NCBI GenBank assembly: GCA_018389105.1
Contig: JACATO010001188.1
Location: 1-64,000, forward strand
Length of the DNA: 64,000 nt
DNA from: Nautilus pompilius
Taxonomy: Eukaryota; Mollusca; Cephalopoda; Nautilida; Nautilidae
Direction of reading: 5' to 3'
Shown in pieces: positions 10,470 through 21,935 of the stretch; position 1 is the stretch's first letter, and each line of letters starts with the position of its first letter. The notes under the pieces were generated by a model. That model was not told the DNA's origin, did no database searches, and saw only the letters and a program-made list of their open reading frames with translations. Position numbers and translations under genes: made by a program.

Positions 10470-11337
10470 GTAAGTCTGGGTTCCAGGAGTTTGTTCTTAC
10501 CGTGTTGTGTGATCTATTTGTGTGTTTACGGTTGATGAATTATTATTATTCTGAAAGTTTATCTTTTAGTAAATCACGTGATGAGAATTTTCCGCCAAAG
10601 TTTATACGGAAAACAACCAAAATATCAAAAAAATTATAATTTGGAATTGATGTTTATTTATCGCCAGCCTCCAATATTAACCGTTTGTAGTTATCTGTAA
10701 ATATTAGTTAATTATTTCCTGCCTCATTTAAACTCCTGAAGGAAGACAATTCTTCCCTTTTTTATTTCATATTTATACGCTTCGTGGCCCCACCAACCAT
10801 GTCACTGTCAATCATTGTTACCCTGGGAAACTGGTGAACAGACAACAATCAAAGTAGCGAGGCCACCGGGCTTTTACCTCTGTTAACTACCCACAGCCTG
10901 TTTACAGCCCCACCCTTCTCATCTTTGTAATTTTAATTACTGAGTAACGTACCCAGATATTTCGGTAATGGCATCAGCGCCATGCCAGGAATTTATTTAC
11001 TTGTTAATTGTTACTCTACTACTCTCTGTCTCTCCACCGTCTCATATTTTGAGTCACCCCACAAAACAAGAAGTCACAATTTTAAGAGGGCAGATGATCT
11101 GCTCTCCGGTGTCTACTCTAAAGGGCCAACAAAGTTGATACAATCGTGACGCTAACACAAACACGGACGTTCAAGAGTTAATTATATCTACACAGGATGA
11201 TAGACATCAATAAATCCAACAGGTGGGCGACAGCCAATTCTTCATTTCTACATTTAGTAAATTCGCAATTTTATATTGAATTTAGGTGAAATATGTTAAT
11301 CTTCAGACATCAAATATTCACCACGAAACATGAGCAT
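10470..11337 (+). repeat. Intron 1 segment of a duplicated methyltransferase unit
   Basis: Aligns base by base with 49537-50410 (+) and the reverse complement of 60269-61139, at roughly 90-95% by eye. The match ends after CATGAGCAT at about 11337, where repeat R1 begins here but a different sequence follows in the other two. A more diverged version is visible at 20354-21250 and 34925-35260. Confidence 0.8.
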
Positions 11338-11343
11338 GTTTCT

Positions 11344-11930
11344 TATGTATACCTAACAGATCGTGACAGGTGACAATCATATGATCAAATAATTCTATCG
11401 ATAACCTAATAAACCCACAAATTATGAAGGGATCTCACATATGTAAAATTACAGTAAATCCTCCTGTGTTTGAATAATTCGGATGATGGAATTGTCACGG
11501 AATGGCGAAATATGAATGATCTTGAGATGAGACTGAAAAAACGAATTAATGTGATGTTTTAGTGTTGTGGTTTATATTATTGAGATAATTAAGCTGACTT
11601 CACCAATTTTCATGGTTCAATAATTCAAACCGCTGAAACATCGTCCACAAATCTTGAACAAAGTGGGTACTGTTCAATAAAATGTGCACCTTTGTAAACA
11701 GAAAATTATATTTACTCTGTAGTTCTATGACCATTGTGTTTGTAAACTGGCGAAAGTCTCGTAATTCACTTTCAGTCTTGCACCAGTTGTTTTCTTGCAG
11801 GATGACGAGTCTTAGATTCATAATCGCTTTCATTTCGAATCAAAAGTACAGATTCTTCATTAAACAAAGAATTATTCATGGTGTTTCTGACTTATTCAGA
11901 TATATTAATTTATTTATAAAATTTTAAAAT
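11344..11930 (+). repeat. Interspersed repeat R1, longest copy
   Basis: About 590 bp beginning TATGTATACCTAACAGATCG. A second copy in the same orientation lies at 55778-56163 (truncated), and part of it is inverted at 4430-4755. The copies have different neighbours, so R1 behaves like a mobile or recombining block. No transposase, inverted ends or tail were recognised. A short piece near 11670-11720 resembles 45580-45630. Confidence 0.75.
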
Positions 11931-12279
11931 TATGTCTTACAAATCTATTTTCTCACATTATAAACTGAATTTCATTTTTAAAAAACGATTCCACTCGAAT
12001 TGTCAGCAAATGTCGTCTTTGAAGAAACCAATAGGTAATCTCAGACAATGCTTGTGCATTTTCAATTTAAAATGTGTGAATAACTTTTCACAATTTTTAA
12101 TTACCAACCCCTCATCCAAGATTTTGCATTTATTAGAAAAAATATTTTTAAAAAGAAAACCAAATTAATTGAAATAATGAACATTTTTAATAATTTTCAC
12201 CCAGTAATCCATTGTGTATCATGATCTACTAAGTTTAGATATAAAAGAAAATCTTTCATTACGTTTACTGGGAATAGTA
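11931..12279. other. Nothing recognised
   Basis: AT-rich sequence without a supported gene or repeat. Confidence 0.5.
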
Positions 12280-12880
12280 TCTCCCTTAAATGTCTCAGTA
12301 ATCTGTCATATTTTCCTAAATCGATGCCACAAAAGAAACTATTTCCATCCAAAAAACAATAACAAATCGTAAAGGATGGTCGTCGGATATGTTTAGAATC
12401 TCCCTGGAATACTCATAACTGTACACTTATCCAGTAAGTCCAGGTTTTAGCAATTTAGTAATTGGAAACCACATCTGTTTTTAGATAGACAATTAACGAA
12501 GACCTTCTTTCTGACAGTTTTCAGCAAACGGTCAGATATGAGGGCTAGATTGTCATGGATTTTCAATTCATTCTTGCACGATGGAAAGGCATCTGCCTTC
12601 TGGCTGGGATAATAATCTCAAGACAGACCACTTTTCAAACTACCAACAAAAACGTTGAGAACCGCTGCCATTAATCTTCATTTGAATAAGACTATATATT
12701 ACACCACTCATTTCAAAACAGGGTGGAAGAGAAGTCGAGGCATCCAACTTACTGAATTTGTAGACCAAACCTGCAGTAAATCTAGTTCGACGTTTTGGCA
12801 TCAACTGATCATCAGCTGGGATAAATCCGTCCACGTCTCTCTATCCGATAAAACAAAAACTTCCCAGAGTTAAGGAAGAA
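12280..12880 (-). repeat. Diverged, inverted relic of the methyltransferase 3' flank
   Basis: Short blocks here match, in order, the flank of copy D on +: ATTGTCATGG near 12550 against 52515, and GAACCGCTGCCATT near 12659 against 52623, with weaker similarity between. Relative to copy C this is inverted. It suggests that an inverted methyltransferase unit once lay in this part of the cluster and has largely been lost. Confidence 0.5.
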
Positions 12881-13369
12881 TCTGAACTCATACAAACTCT
12901 CATTCATCCAGTGCCAAACGTGGAGACGACTATTCGACCTGTGACTGACGGATTGGCGCTAAACTGTTTTTCTCTATCTTCTATTCTCTCTCCAAACTAG
13001 CATGCTGAAATAATGACATCTGGCTACCAGTCCAGTCGAATCTGTTTCATTCTATATGCATCACACGGTAGGAAAAGAGAATGTCGTTTATAGCATAAAG
13101 AGGCGACCCATACATGTATTATTGCAAACATCACAAGACCTATAAAGTTGTTAACGTCCTGGCAAATATTTATATTTTATAATTATGTTTCTTTTAATTT
13201 ATTGAAAGGTTGAGATGAAAGGCCGTGGAAGAATAATCTGCAATGCTGGCTGCTTATGTATCCGGATCGGGATCAGATGATTCAGCACAGAAATTCCACT
13301 TCCTGTCGTATTTCTGCACGACCTGTTTGTTTAATATATAGCTAGATACATCGCTCACCTTCACATGCC

Positions 13370-13620
13370 AGGTAATAATTAGCCTATCATCTAGTGGTAA
13401 AAACGGTGGATTCTGCAGCTGTAGAGTTTGGATCTCGAAACAGCGATCTCAACTGAATATATATATATATTTGGTGACCTTATATCTTCCGCCTACACCA
13501 CTACTCCCATTCTCGGCCGGTCCTATGGCGGCTCTTACCCCACTCCATCCGGAGAAGATTGCATATCTCACGCACTGCTCGGGGAGCTGTTATTTTGTGA
13601 AACGCACAAAACGAAAGGAA
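13370..13620 (+). repeat. Possible tRNA-derived SINE
   Basis: CATCTAGTGGTAAAAACGG has the look of a tRNA 5' half (A-box region) and TTTGGATCTCGAAA a decayed B-box about 30 bases later; an AT dinucleotide run follows. The downstream part resembles no tRNA. Not a functional tRNA gene, as the arms do not pair convincingly. Confidence 0.35.
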
Positions 13621-13899
13621 CATGCTAATGTTCCCGCCATGTGACTTCATCTCTGTATCTGTTTATTTTAATTATTGAATTGTTGTTGACACCACTTCTC
13701 TATATTTGTGAAGACTTCCGTTTCACGCCTTAATATAAATTCACTTCCTGAGAGGATTCAAAACCCATAATTAAGTCGCTAATCACCGCAATATCACTGT
13801 CTATGTACTTCATGTACGTTTATTATCAGAGCGAGTTATCTCCTGCTAAAAGCCCAGTCTGCTCCACGCTCCTCTGGTGTTTGTCATATTACAAGGTAG

Positions 13900-16800
13900 T
13901 AGACTTCCTTATTTAAAAAAGCATCCTTCGTTCCAAGCTTACAGCTGCCAATCATACATTGAATACATTTTTCCAACTACATAAAATATTAACACATTTT
14001 TACATGAATATAGCAAAGGATTTTTCAACAAATTTAACTAACGTATTAATTATTTTAGTTGTGTAACACATTACATAAAATAATTTGATGCCAATATATA
14101 TAAGTTCAAATATTGTTTATAAGGACTTGAGGAAAATTTGATATTTTAAATATTTTAGACGAAGTACTATTAAAATCATTCCCTTATATTTTAAATATAT
14201 TTTCAAAATTTTGTAAATATCCCCAACAAAAATATATACAACAAATAAATCTAAAACAATTTATTAAATAAACAGATTGACCTTTTTGAAATTAAAAAAA
14301 TATATTTAATATAAAAAGGAATCTAAATTCGGGTCACAAGAGAGTATTATCATCTTTTGTAAAATTTGTATTTCAACTGTTACCAAGAATATCTTCACTA
14401 TAAACCCAACAGATATTTAACATTCATCGCAGTTTTAACTGAATCTATATCAATTTTCTCTTAATAATATTCAAAATTCTATTTTAGGGTTATTAATTAA
14501 ATCTGCCTTTTTACTTTTTCTAATATCTACTCTCTTTATATCTTACATTTTTTATATAAGCAGCTCGATCAACTTAATTAATGGATTCTTTATCAGTATA
14601 GGGTTAATTTTTTACATTTATTCTTGAATCTAAACGTGTTCCAAATTAACAGCAGAGTTATCTCGAAAACTTTTTAGCTCATGGAAAACCGTAAGTTATC
14701 CTAAAGATGAATTATTAATTATCCTCGGGCGAATAACATTATTTTCACCAAAATCTGATAATCTCTCTGAACATGTATCTAAAGGTTTTCTAATAATCTG
14801 TTAAACTCTCCAAATAATTTCATTTAAATTTTGAAGAATTAAGTTTAATCATTTTTATATAAAAAGGAGTTTATATTTGAAGCACAATATTGTATTATCA
14901 GCTGATTCGTTTTCAGATTCTGCTTCGTGATAATTAATAGATTTATTGACTATTTTGGTAGATAGTAAAATTTATTGGCCTAGTGATTATCAAGAGTTTG
15001 TGTTTTTCTGAAAGACTAGTATTTACAGAAGAATGCGACCGTCAACCTGAAACTAAAGAAACTAAACTAAGTGAAGATAAATAACCGATTAAACGTTTGA
15101 TTCCTATTTGCTAAATAATTGAATTATTTCATATTTTATTAAAAAAAAATAAATATCATTATTTGTATTACTTAGAGATTCACGTTAATTGGTTAAAGGA
15201 GAAAGTGGATGTTCTAAAATATGTGTATTTTACTAGATCCTGGTTTCTTAGCATATCAAAATTGGTTCTGGAAAATTTTCAAATCTTGATGTATGACAAA
15301 CGGAAGTACAGGTTTTGTCATAATCTTACTAAAGAATAGATAATGATTATTTTATCAAACACATTGATAAATTAAAATTTAGTGCAACAAAAGATTTGTG
15401 AAATAATAGGAAAGTGAACACTATGGGTATACTTAAAGATAGTAATAAGTACCGAAATTATATCTTACTCAGGTTTCATTTGTGACTAATTAAAACGTGT
15501 TTTAATAAGTTTAATTTTGTAAAATTAAATTATACTGAAAGAAGAATGTTAAAAAAATGTTTTATGGACAAGGTACTGATTGATAGTCGGAATAGAACGT
15601 TTAGATATATTTTCATTAATCCAAAATCAATAAACGTTCTTTGAGTTAGTGCTGAAAGTATCACTAATGTTTTAAAGAAACTGTTATTATTGTGAATGAA
15701 TATAAATTTTTGTCGTTCTAACATTCAAATTTATAAAGATCGATAATGAAGAATTTAGTTAAATTTTATTCAGGATATAATTAATTCATTTCTTGAATCT
15801 GGATCTGTTACTTATAAAAATGTAGAAAGGATTTTAAAGAATCACCTAAAATCAATTTTAAAAACACAGATGCCCTACAATTAACAATATAATATTTGTT
15901 CATTACGTTTGTTCCGATGACAAAGAAACTGATACTCTATTCTGTTCGCAGCTACAGCTTTGGAAAGATTCATTGCTTATGCATAAGAGTTTAGTAAATT
16001 TTAGAGATTAGACCAAAATAATTTAAAGAAACAATTTAGAAGCTCTATTTATTATTAGAGAACATAAAACAACACATGATTCCATAACGGAAAAGTAAAA
16101 TCAAAGGTAGTGTTAGCATTAAAATTCGTCTAACTCACGTTAAAAGATTTATAGAATGAAGTATGACATTTTTTGACGAAGAAAATAAAATAGAGATGTT
16201 ATTTTAGAGCAAACGGAGATGCGGTGGAAAAAATTAATTTCTTTAACATTGTTCTACATATCACCTACGAGTTGTCAGAACCACAACTAAAATTTAAGAT
16301 GTTTGAAACTTTATTATCCAAAATGCTAGTTCAGCCAATAAACATTTATTCGCTTACATTTCCACAAAGTACAAATTATTATTGCAGGTTGACTATCCGC
16401 CGATCAAATTTCATTAATTCAGTTTAAAGAATTTTAATTACTGAAAATTTTTTAAAAATACATCGATTAATGTAATACTTAGATATGCTTTTAAACAAAA
16501 CTGTCTTGTAAATACTTAGGCTTTTGTGGTTGATTTAACTGATTGCACGTTTATAATTCTTTCTGTTGATAATAAATTAAACTCTTTTCTTTGCTTCTTT
16601 TATAGAATTTTATGCTGAATAAAACTGAACGACAAAAGCATGAATTGATAACACATAGGTCTGCTATTTCGAGATTGAATAGAGATCAGTTACATAGTAA
16701 ATTCCATTCTTTATAAGAATAGACAAAATACAGGTAAATTAAGCATAGTATAAAATACAAAGCAGCAAGAAAAGTATTTTTTCATTAAATACTTTAGAGT

Positions 16801-19800
16801 TTACTTCCTGAACTATTTTCTAGTTATAATCAAACAGAATATCTACTAAAATTTCGACATAGTGTTAAGGCAGCATTTCAGATAAAAGTTGAGAACTTAA
16901 TGTATTCTTAAAGTGGACGTTGCTATGAAATTTGGATTTCATATGACACTTTAACATCAACATGTTTTCTTTGAGAAATGTCTTGTGCTGGCTGGCATTT
17001 AAGAAACTTCTGGTAAGGGTTTTATCTAATCATGTTAGTGGTTTGTATGTAGGAAAGTGGTAAAGTTTGTTAGTTGGGGTGTTGTTGATGTTACAGCTTA
17101 AAATATTAAATACAAAAGTAATTCATATTTACATAATGACGTTCATAAGTAGGGAAAGAAAATATATAGATTCGCTGGAACTAATTCGACATTTATAAAC
17201 ATCACCAATATTTTTTGGTATTCTTTAATTATTAAATTGAAGGATATAAAAATTTTGATTTAGAAAAATACTTTAAAAAATTCATTCTTAAGCAGTTTAT
17301 TTGCCACATAATATAGAATGTGGTGTTTTAAACTTTGTTTCATGCAACACTATGAAACACACGACATTTTGGCATAAAGTTGATACAAATATATACATTT
17401 ATTGAATTTCTTTTCTTTCAGTTAACCTTCTAAAATAAAAACTATTTTTTTTCAATATGATGTTTTTTTCTACAAAAGTATTTTGTTTCAGACATTTTGT
17501 AGTTCTTAACAGTGTTTGTCTAAAAATATTTAATGAATCTACTGAAACAGTAAAAGAACTGAAAATTTAGAAAAATCCAAATTTTCAAAGGTTTTCTATA
17601 TCTTGTTAAATGAATAAATTTAAAAGTTAAAAGTGAGGGATGATATAATCTTTTCATTATGTACATAACAAATTTAATATTATTAATTTACTGAAATAAA
17701 TGGAGTCGTCCAACTATTAACTTGGATACTGTTAATGAATACTGTGTAAATAATTAAGTAGACAGCAAAATTTCACGTTTAATAAAAATTCTGAAAAAAT
17801 AATCTAGAGGCTTCAGCTAACAATTCAGTTTCATCAACTTAGAACTCTTTATAATAATTTAATAGACATTGTTAAAAATATTTCGATAGCAAAATAAATT
17901 TAAAGTAAAAATATTAAAAATTTAGCTGCTCCATCAACTGCACAAGATGCTGAAATTTAAACTTATAATGATGATACTTTTCTGATTAAACCAGCTGAAA
18001 ACGAAGGATATCTATAACTTGATTATTCTGTTGGTGTGACAGGAAATGTAGATGTGAATCAAAAACAATATTACAGATGCAAAATTGTCATCTATTGACA
18101 GAAAATGTAATTATTAGCAGCTAACAATTATTCTAACAGTTTAAAATCTAAACCACCAAAATTTCATTTCTTGGAATAATGGTATTGAATGTATTCAATG
18201 TGTTATTGAGGGATGGTTATCATCAGACACATTTTATCTTTTAAATAACTTTGGATAATGTTAGATTAAGACATATAGAAAGGTAAAAGACGAGATCAAA
18301 TAAATGGCGCACAGTTTTCATAATCTATTATTCTAAAGATTGTAAATGTTAAACTTACAACAAGATACAACTGGTAGTAATACAGTTCATTATTCTAAAT
18401 ATACATACAATTTATTAGTTTCAAATAAAAAATTATATACCAGACGGGATAATTTAAAATCACAAAGAAAATATTTTTTTTAGATAAATGTATGTGCATT
18501 TGTTTTTACTGGAGACTCCCGGCCAACCTCTCTAACATCTACCTATTAATTGCTTTTCTTAGGAAACCCGAGTAACCAAAGGATGTCCGTATAATAGTTG
18601 GAATGTAAATATTGAGAATGGGTGGCGTAGAAGATCTCACACATATATAGTACTCATATTATAATATATATTTGATTCTGCATTAAATTTTCAACTAGTA
18701 ATGATTTATGTATTTGTAGATTGCTTAACGTTTGTATTTGGTTATTGCCAAAATCCTTTTTACATAATGCTTTCACCTATCAGTATCTGTTATGGTATAA
18801 GTAACAGATTTTCTTTTGCTGTTCCTCTTAAAATATGACAATGTAAAGATGGATTTCTAGGTTTTCGGGCCAATAATTAAAGATTAACGACTTTAAGAGA
18901 ACCTGAAGATATGCATGCAATTTAATTAAATTCTAAGCATCAGACTGGAATGTACTATTTTCTAATATAAAACATTGATTCGTATCATTCTTTCTCTGAC
19001 AATTCAAACTCAAATATCTGTTCATTTTTGTATTCTAGTTATTTTACTGGTTGGTATAATTCATTTACATTAAACTTATAAAAATAAAAATGCACTGTGT
19101 AAAATATTTACAAGGAAATGTTATTAATAAATTTGGTTCTTCCTTGAGGGAAATATCTTGATGCAAAACATATACCAAGTTATTACCAGTGTGGTCCGCT
19201 AATGCGATTAGATTTTCTAAATGTTTGTCTTGTGTGTTATGTAACCTTTAAAAAATTCTCTTTATTTAAATGGCACCAACATTGGAATAAGATTTTATTC
19301 TTGTAATAATGTCAATTGATAAAAATCTTTTAGTTCTTCCCAAGTAAATTAATCTCTTATTTTTTCCTAGAAAAATATTATATTGGACTTCTCGAATTTT
19401 TCTTATATAATCTCTAGGTAGATGCAGCATGCTTTTCTACATACAAATTCTCCTCTTATGCCTTGTTCTTTATTAATAACATGGCATAAACCATAATCTT
19501 TTAAGATAATTAATTCTATTTAAGTCCTCTTTAAACAAACGATACAGGATAATGAAGAATTGTAAGACAGATTTATGAGGGATATAAGCATAATCACTGA
19601 ATGATGACCCTTTCACATACTACTTTATAATACTTAAAATTAGAATTTATGATGCTTTTGATATCAAATTGATTATATAATTTTTCTGTTGTTTAATACA
19701 TTTCTGATAATTTTGTGATAATAAGTATAAAGTGTGTGAAAGGCATTTTTCCAATAACTCTCCGGGGTCGTATGTTTAAATTACCTTTTTAATATTTCTG

Positions 19801-20000
19801 CTATCTTATCTAAATTTAATTCCATAAGAACAGAAGAATCTAGAAATCTAATTTCAAGACATTTGGTTATTGCTTTATCATCTGTTATCATTGTCAAAAG
19901 CTGTAGCTTCTTAAAATAAATATGAAAGATACTTTTCACACGTTTGTATTATGATATAAAAATGTATTAAAGTTACTAATTAAGCGACTGCGGTCTCACT
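13900..20000 (+). repeat. AT-rich ancient repeat R2, copy 1
   Basis: A long, very AT-rich region that aligns in patches with 24700-28900 and 35900-45000, always on the same strand and in the same order. Examples: 14460-14770 with 36120-36430; 15160-15230 with 38525-38600; 15535-15770 with 41400-41640; 16110-16440 with 26110-26400; 17715-17890 with 28088-28230 and 44565-44760. Between matches it is heavily diverged by indels. Some blocks conserve amino acids better than bases (for example KLFSxWKT...PKDE/D at 14660-14730 against 36345-36410), so decayed coding sequence is likely. No intact gene remains. Confidence 0.6.
16170..16427 (+). pseudogene. Decayed coding block in R2 copy 1, possibly a virus-like capsid relic
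   Basis: Open from 16224 to 16427 (67 codons), with the upstream piece in another frame. The segment ending FPQSTNYYCRL has the spacing and flavour of the region of double-jelly-roll major capsid proteins found in Maverick/Polinton-like and related elements of invertebrates. The same block recurs, more decayed, at 26150-26400. The assignment rests on resemblance by eye only. It could equally be an unknown repeat-encoded protein. Confidence 0.25.
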
Positions 20001-20139
20001 CTATCAGAGAAAAACAGATTCTTCACCGATATGAAAAGTTCAGGTTATAAAAAACTTTCAGACTTTGCTTTCCTGCGCAAAAGTATTGATGGAACTGTGT
20101 GAAAGGAAGAAAAATACCGAGGAGGTTGGAGCCGACCCT

Positions 20140-20353
20140 TCCTTGACTTTAACGCATGGCTGCGAGTAGCTTATTGCCTTATGCTTCTTTTTGTCTGAGA
20201 AAACAAAAAAGAAAACTGGTCAATAGTTTACCCACTCCCATTTCTCCCGCTCTGAGTAATTTGTATTGAATTCGAATTGTCATAAATTGTGCATCCAGCT
20301 ACATCGGCCAGGGAACGTCATTTTCCTCTTTAAAAACACGTGAACAAGAGCAG
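20140..20353 (+). promoter_or_regulatory. Diverged promoter/untranslated exon of a methyltransferase unit
   Basis: CATCCAGCTACATCGGCCAG near 20290 and the donor CAG/GTACGT at 20354 match the exon at 34860-34924 (AACCAGCTGCATCGGCCAG..., donor GTAAGT). The following intron start also matches, up to TTAAACTTCTGGGGCCAGAG near 20650. No clear TATA, GC or ATTGG box remains. It is placed upstream of relict copy B. Confidence 0.5.
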
Positions 20354-21250
20354 GTACGTCTCAATACCAGTAAAGTTTCTCGTAAACGTCTTACACCTGA
20401 TCTCTTTTAATCCTTTGTTGAGTTTAAGTTAGATATGTGCATATACACGTGATAGCGTTAACAGTAGAACCAACATTCTTTTGAAGCTTTGGCTTTTGGT
20501 AAGCATTCAATATGAATTTTGTTCCAAGTGTTTTAGTGAAAAAGACAACAGTCTAGGTAATTTGGAATTGGTGTCTGCTAATTCCGGGAGGTGGAGTTTG
20601 ACCGGTTGGTGGTTGGCTCTGTATGTATCAATTATGTTTGGCCGAGTTTAAACTTCTGGGGCCAGAGTATTGCATTCCTCCAGTTTTATTTTTATTCTCT
20701 GTGTGATGATGAAGTTGTATGCAAATGTTGATCATTGTCACCTGGATAGGTGAGGGACACGCTTGGTTAACCAGTGTACCATCAGTATGCAGGGTATGTG
20801 AGATTTACCGCTATTCATTCTATAAACCACGCGGTAGGTGTTTATAATCTTTTGAACCATCTGCCTATTTCTTAATTTTAATTGGTAAATGAAGACCTTC
20901 CGATATCTGTTGGAGCTTCTATGCCACCCCGCGTGTTTATTCGTCCTTTTAATCGGTGACTCTGTTTTCTTACCACCGTCTCAAGTTTCGAGTCATTTCG
21001 CATACAATTATAAAATCTCACCTTTGTGAAAAAGTGAAAATCAGCTGTTCCCAAGGGACGGACAATATTCGAAACTGGCAGGCAGTCCGCAGAAAGGTGT
21101 CAGTTACCGGTCATCTACCCCACAAAGGACTCTCTCGCCACCCGGCTCCACACCATCGAAACCCCAGTAATACACGTCAGCAAATCTATTATAAATGTGA
21201 CGTACAGGTTTTAATTATAGGCGTCTTGATAATAGTTCTTAATATATAAA
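20354..21250 (+). repeat. Diverged intron 1 segment of a methyltransferase unit
   Basis: Similar in order to 34925-35260 and, more weakly, to 10470-11200 and 49537-50250 (for example CCACCGTCTCAAGTTTCGAGTCA near 20976 against CCACCGTCTCATATTTTGAGTCA near 11035). This supports the reading of 20140-20353 as the same type of unit. Short open frames in it are not conserved. Confidence 0.55.
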
Positions 21251-21935
21251 ACGGGTATCTGACAGGTAAACTTTGAGATTCTATTAATATTTCTCCGTTC
21301 GCGCTTTACTGATGAAACTGTCTGCACTATAGAGGAGGAATATGCAGCCGATTTATTTGCTACAAAGATAAGTGCTTGACGACAGGCTGCCTTCACAGAC
21401 TATTACATGCTTTAAAGATGGAGGTTAAGAGACCCGCCTGGGCCGAGCTCAAAGTGCGTGTTTCAGATTTTGACCTACATTATAACTACACGTCTAGGAA
21501 AGCGCTCTCGTCATCCCGTCATCCCCATGCCATTCCACTAAGAGATAACAAATGGTAAAGTAATAATCAAACGTCTGGGGTTTATAGTTTTACATGCTTT
21601 TATATTTATAGAAACTAGATAAATTAGAGACAAATATGAAAAGCAGCATGAATTCATACGGCTAATGGAAGGGACAGAAGAGTTTTCCTCACCTTGTCAG
21701 TTGAAGAGGACCGTCAATAATAATACGGCCAACAGTGAATTAACAAAGAAGAGTTTTATGATGAAAATGTTAAACAGAGCAGCTTCTGACTTGCGCAAAT
21801 CTTTTTTTACCCATCATTTAATATTTGCTAAATTTGGTGGAAAAAAACCTTTGCCTATTCAGTAGACCGTTCCGTTGATTATCTACAAAGTAGAACTATT
21901 TCTTTTAATAATTCGTGTGTTTGTTTCATATGGAC
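21251..21935. other. No gene recognised
   Basis: Two short open frames (21376-21558 and 21665-21865 on +) show no family resemblance. This DNA flanks the transposon that starts at 21936. Confidence 0.4.

Noticed and set aside
13380..13450. Candidate tRNA gene
   Set aside because: A- and B-box-like words are present but the acceptor, anticodon and T arms do not pair; more likely a SINE fragment.
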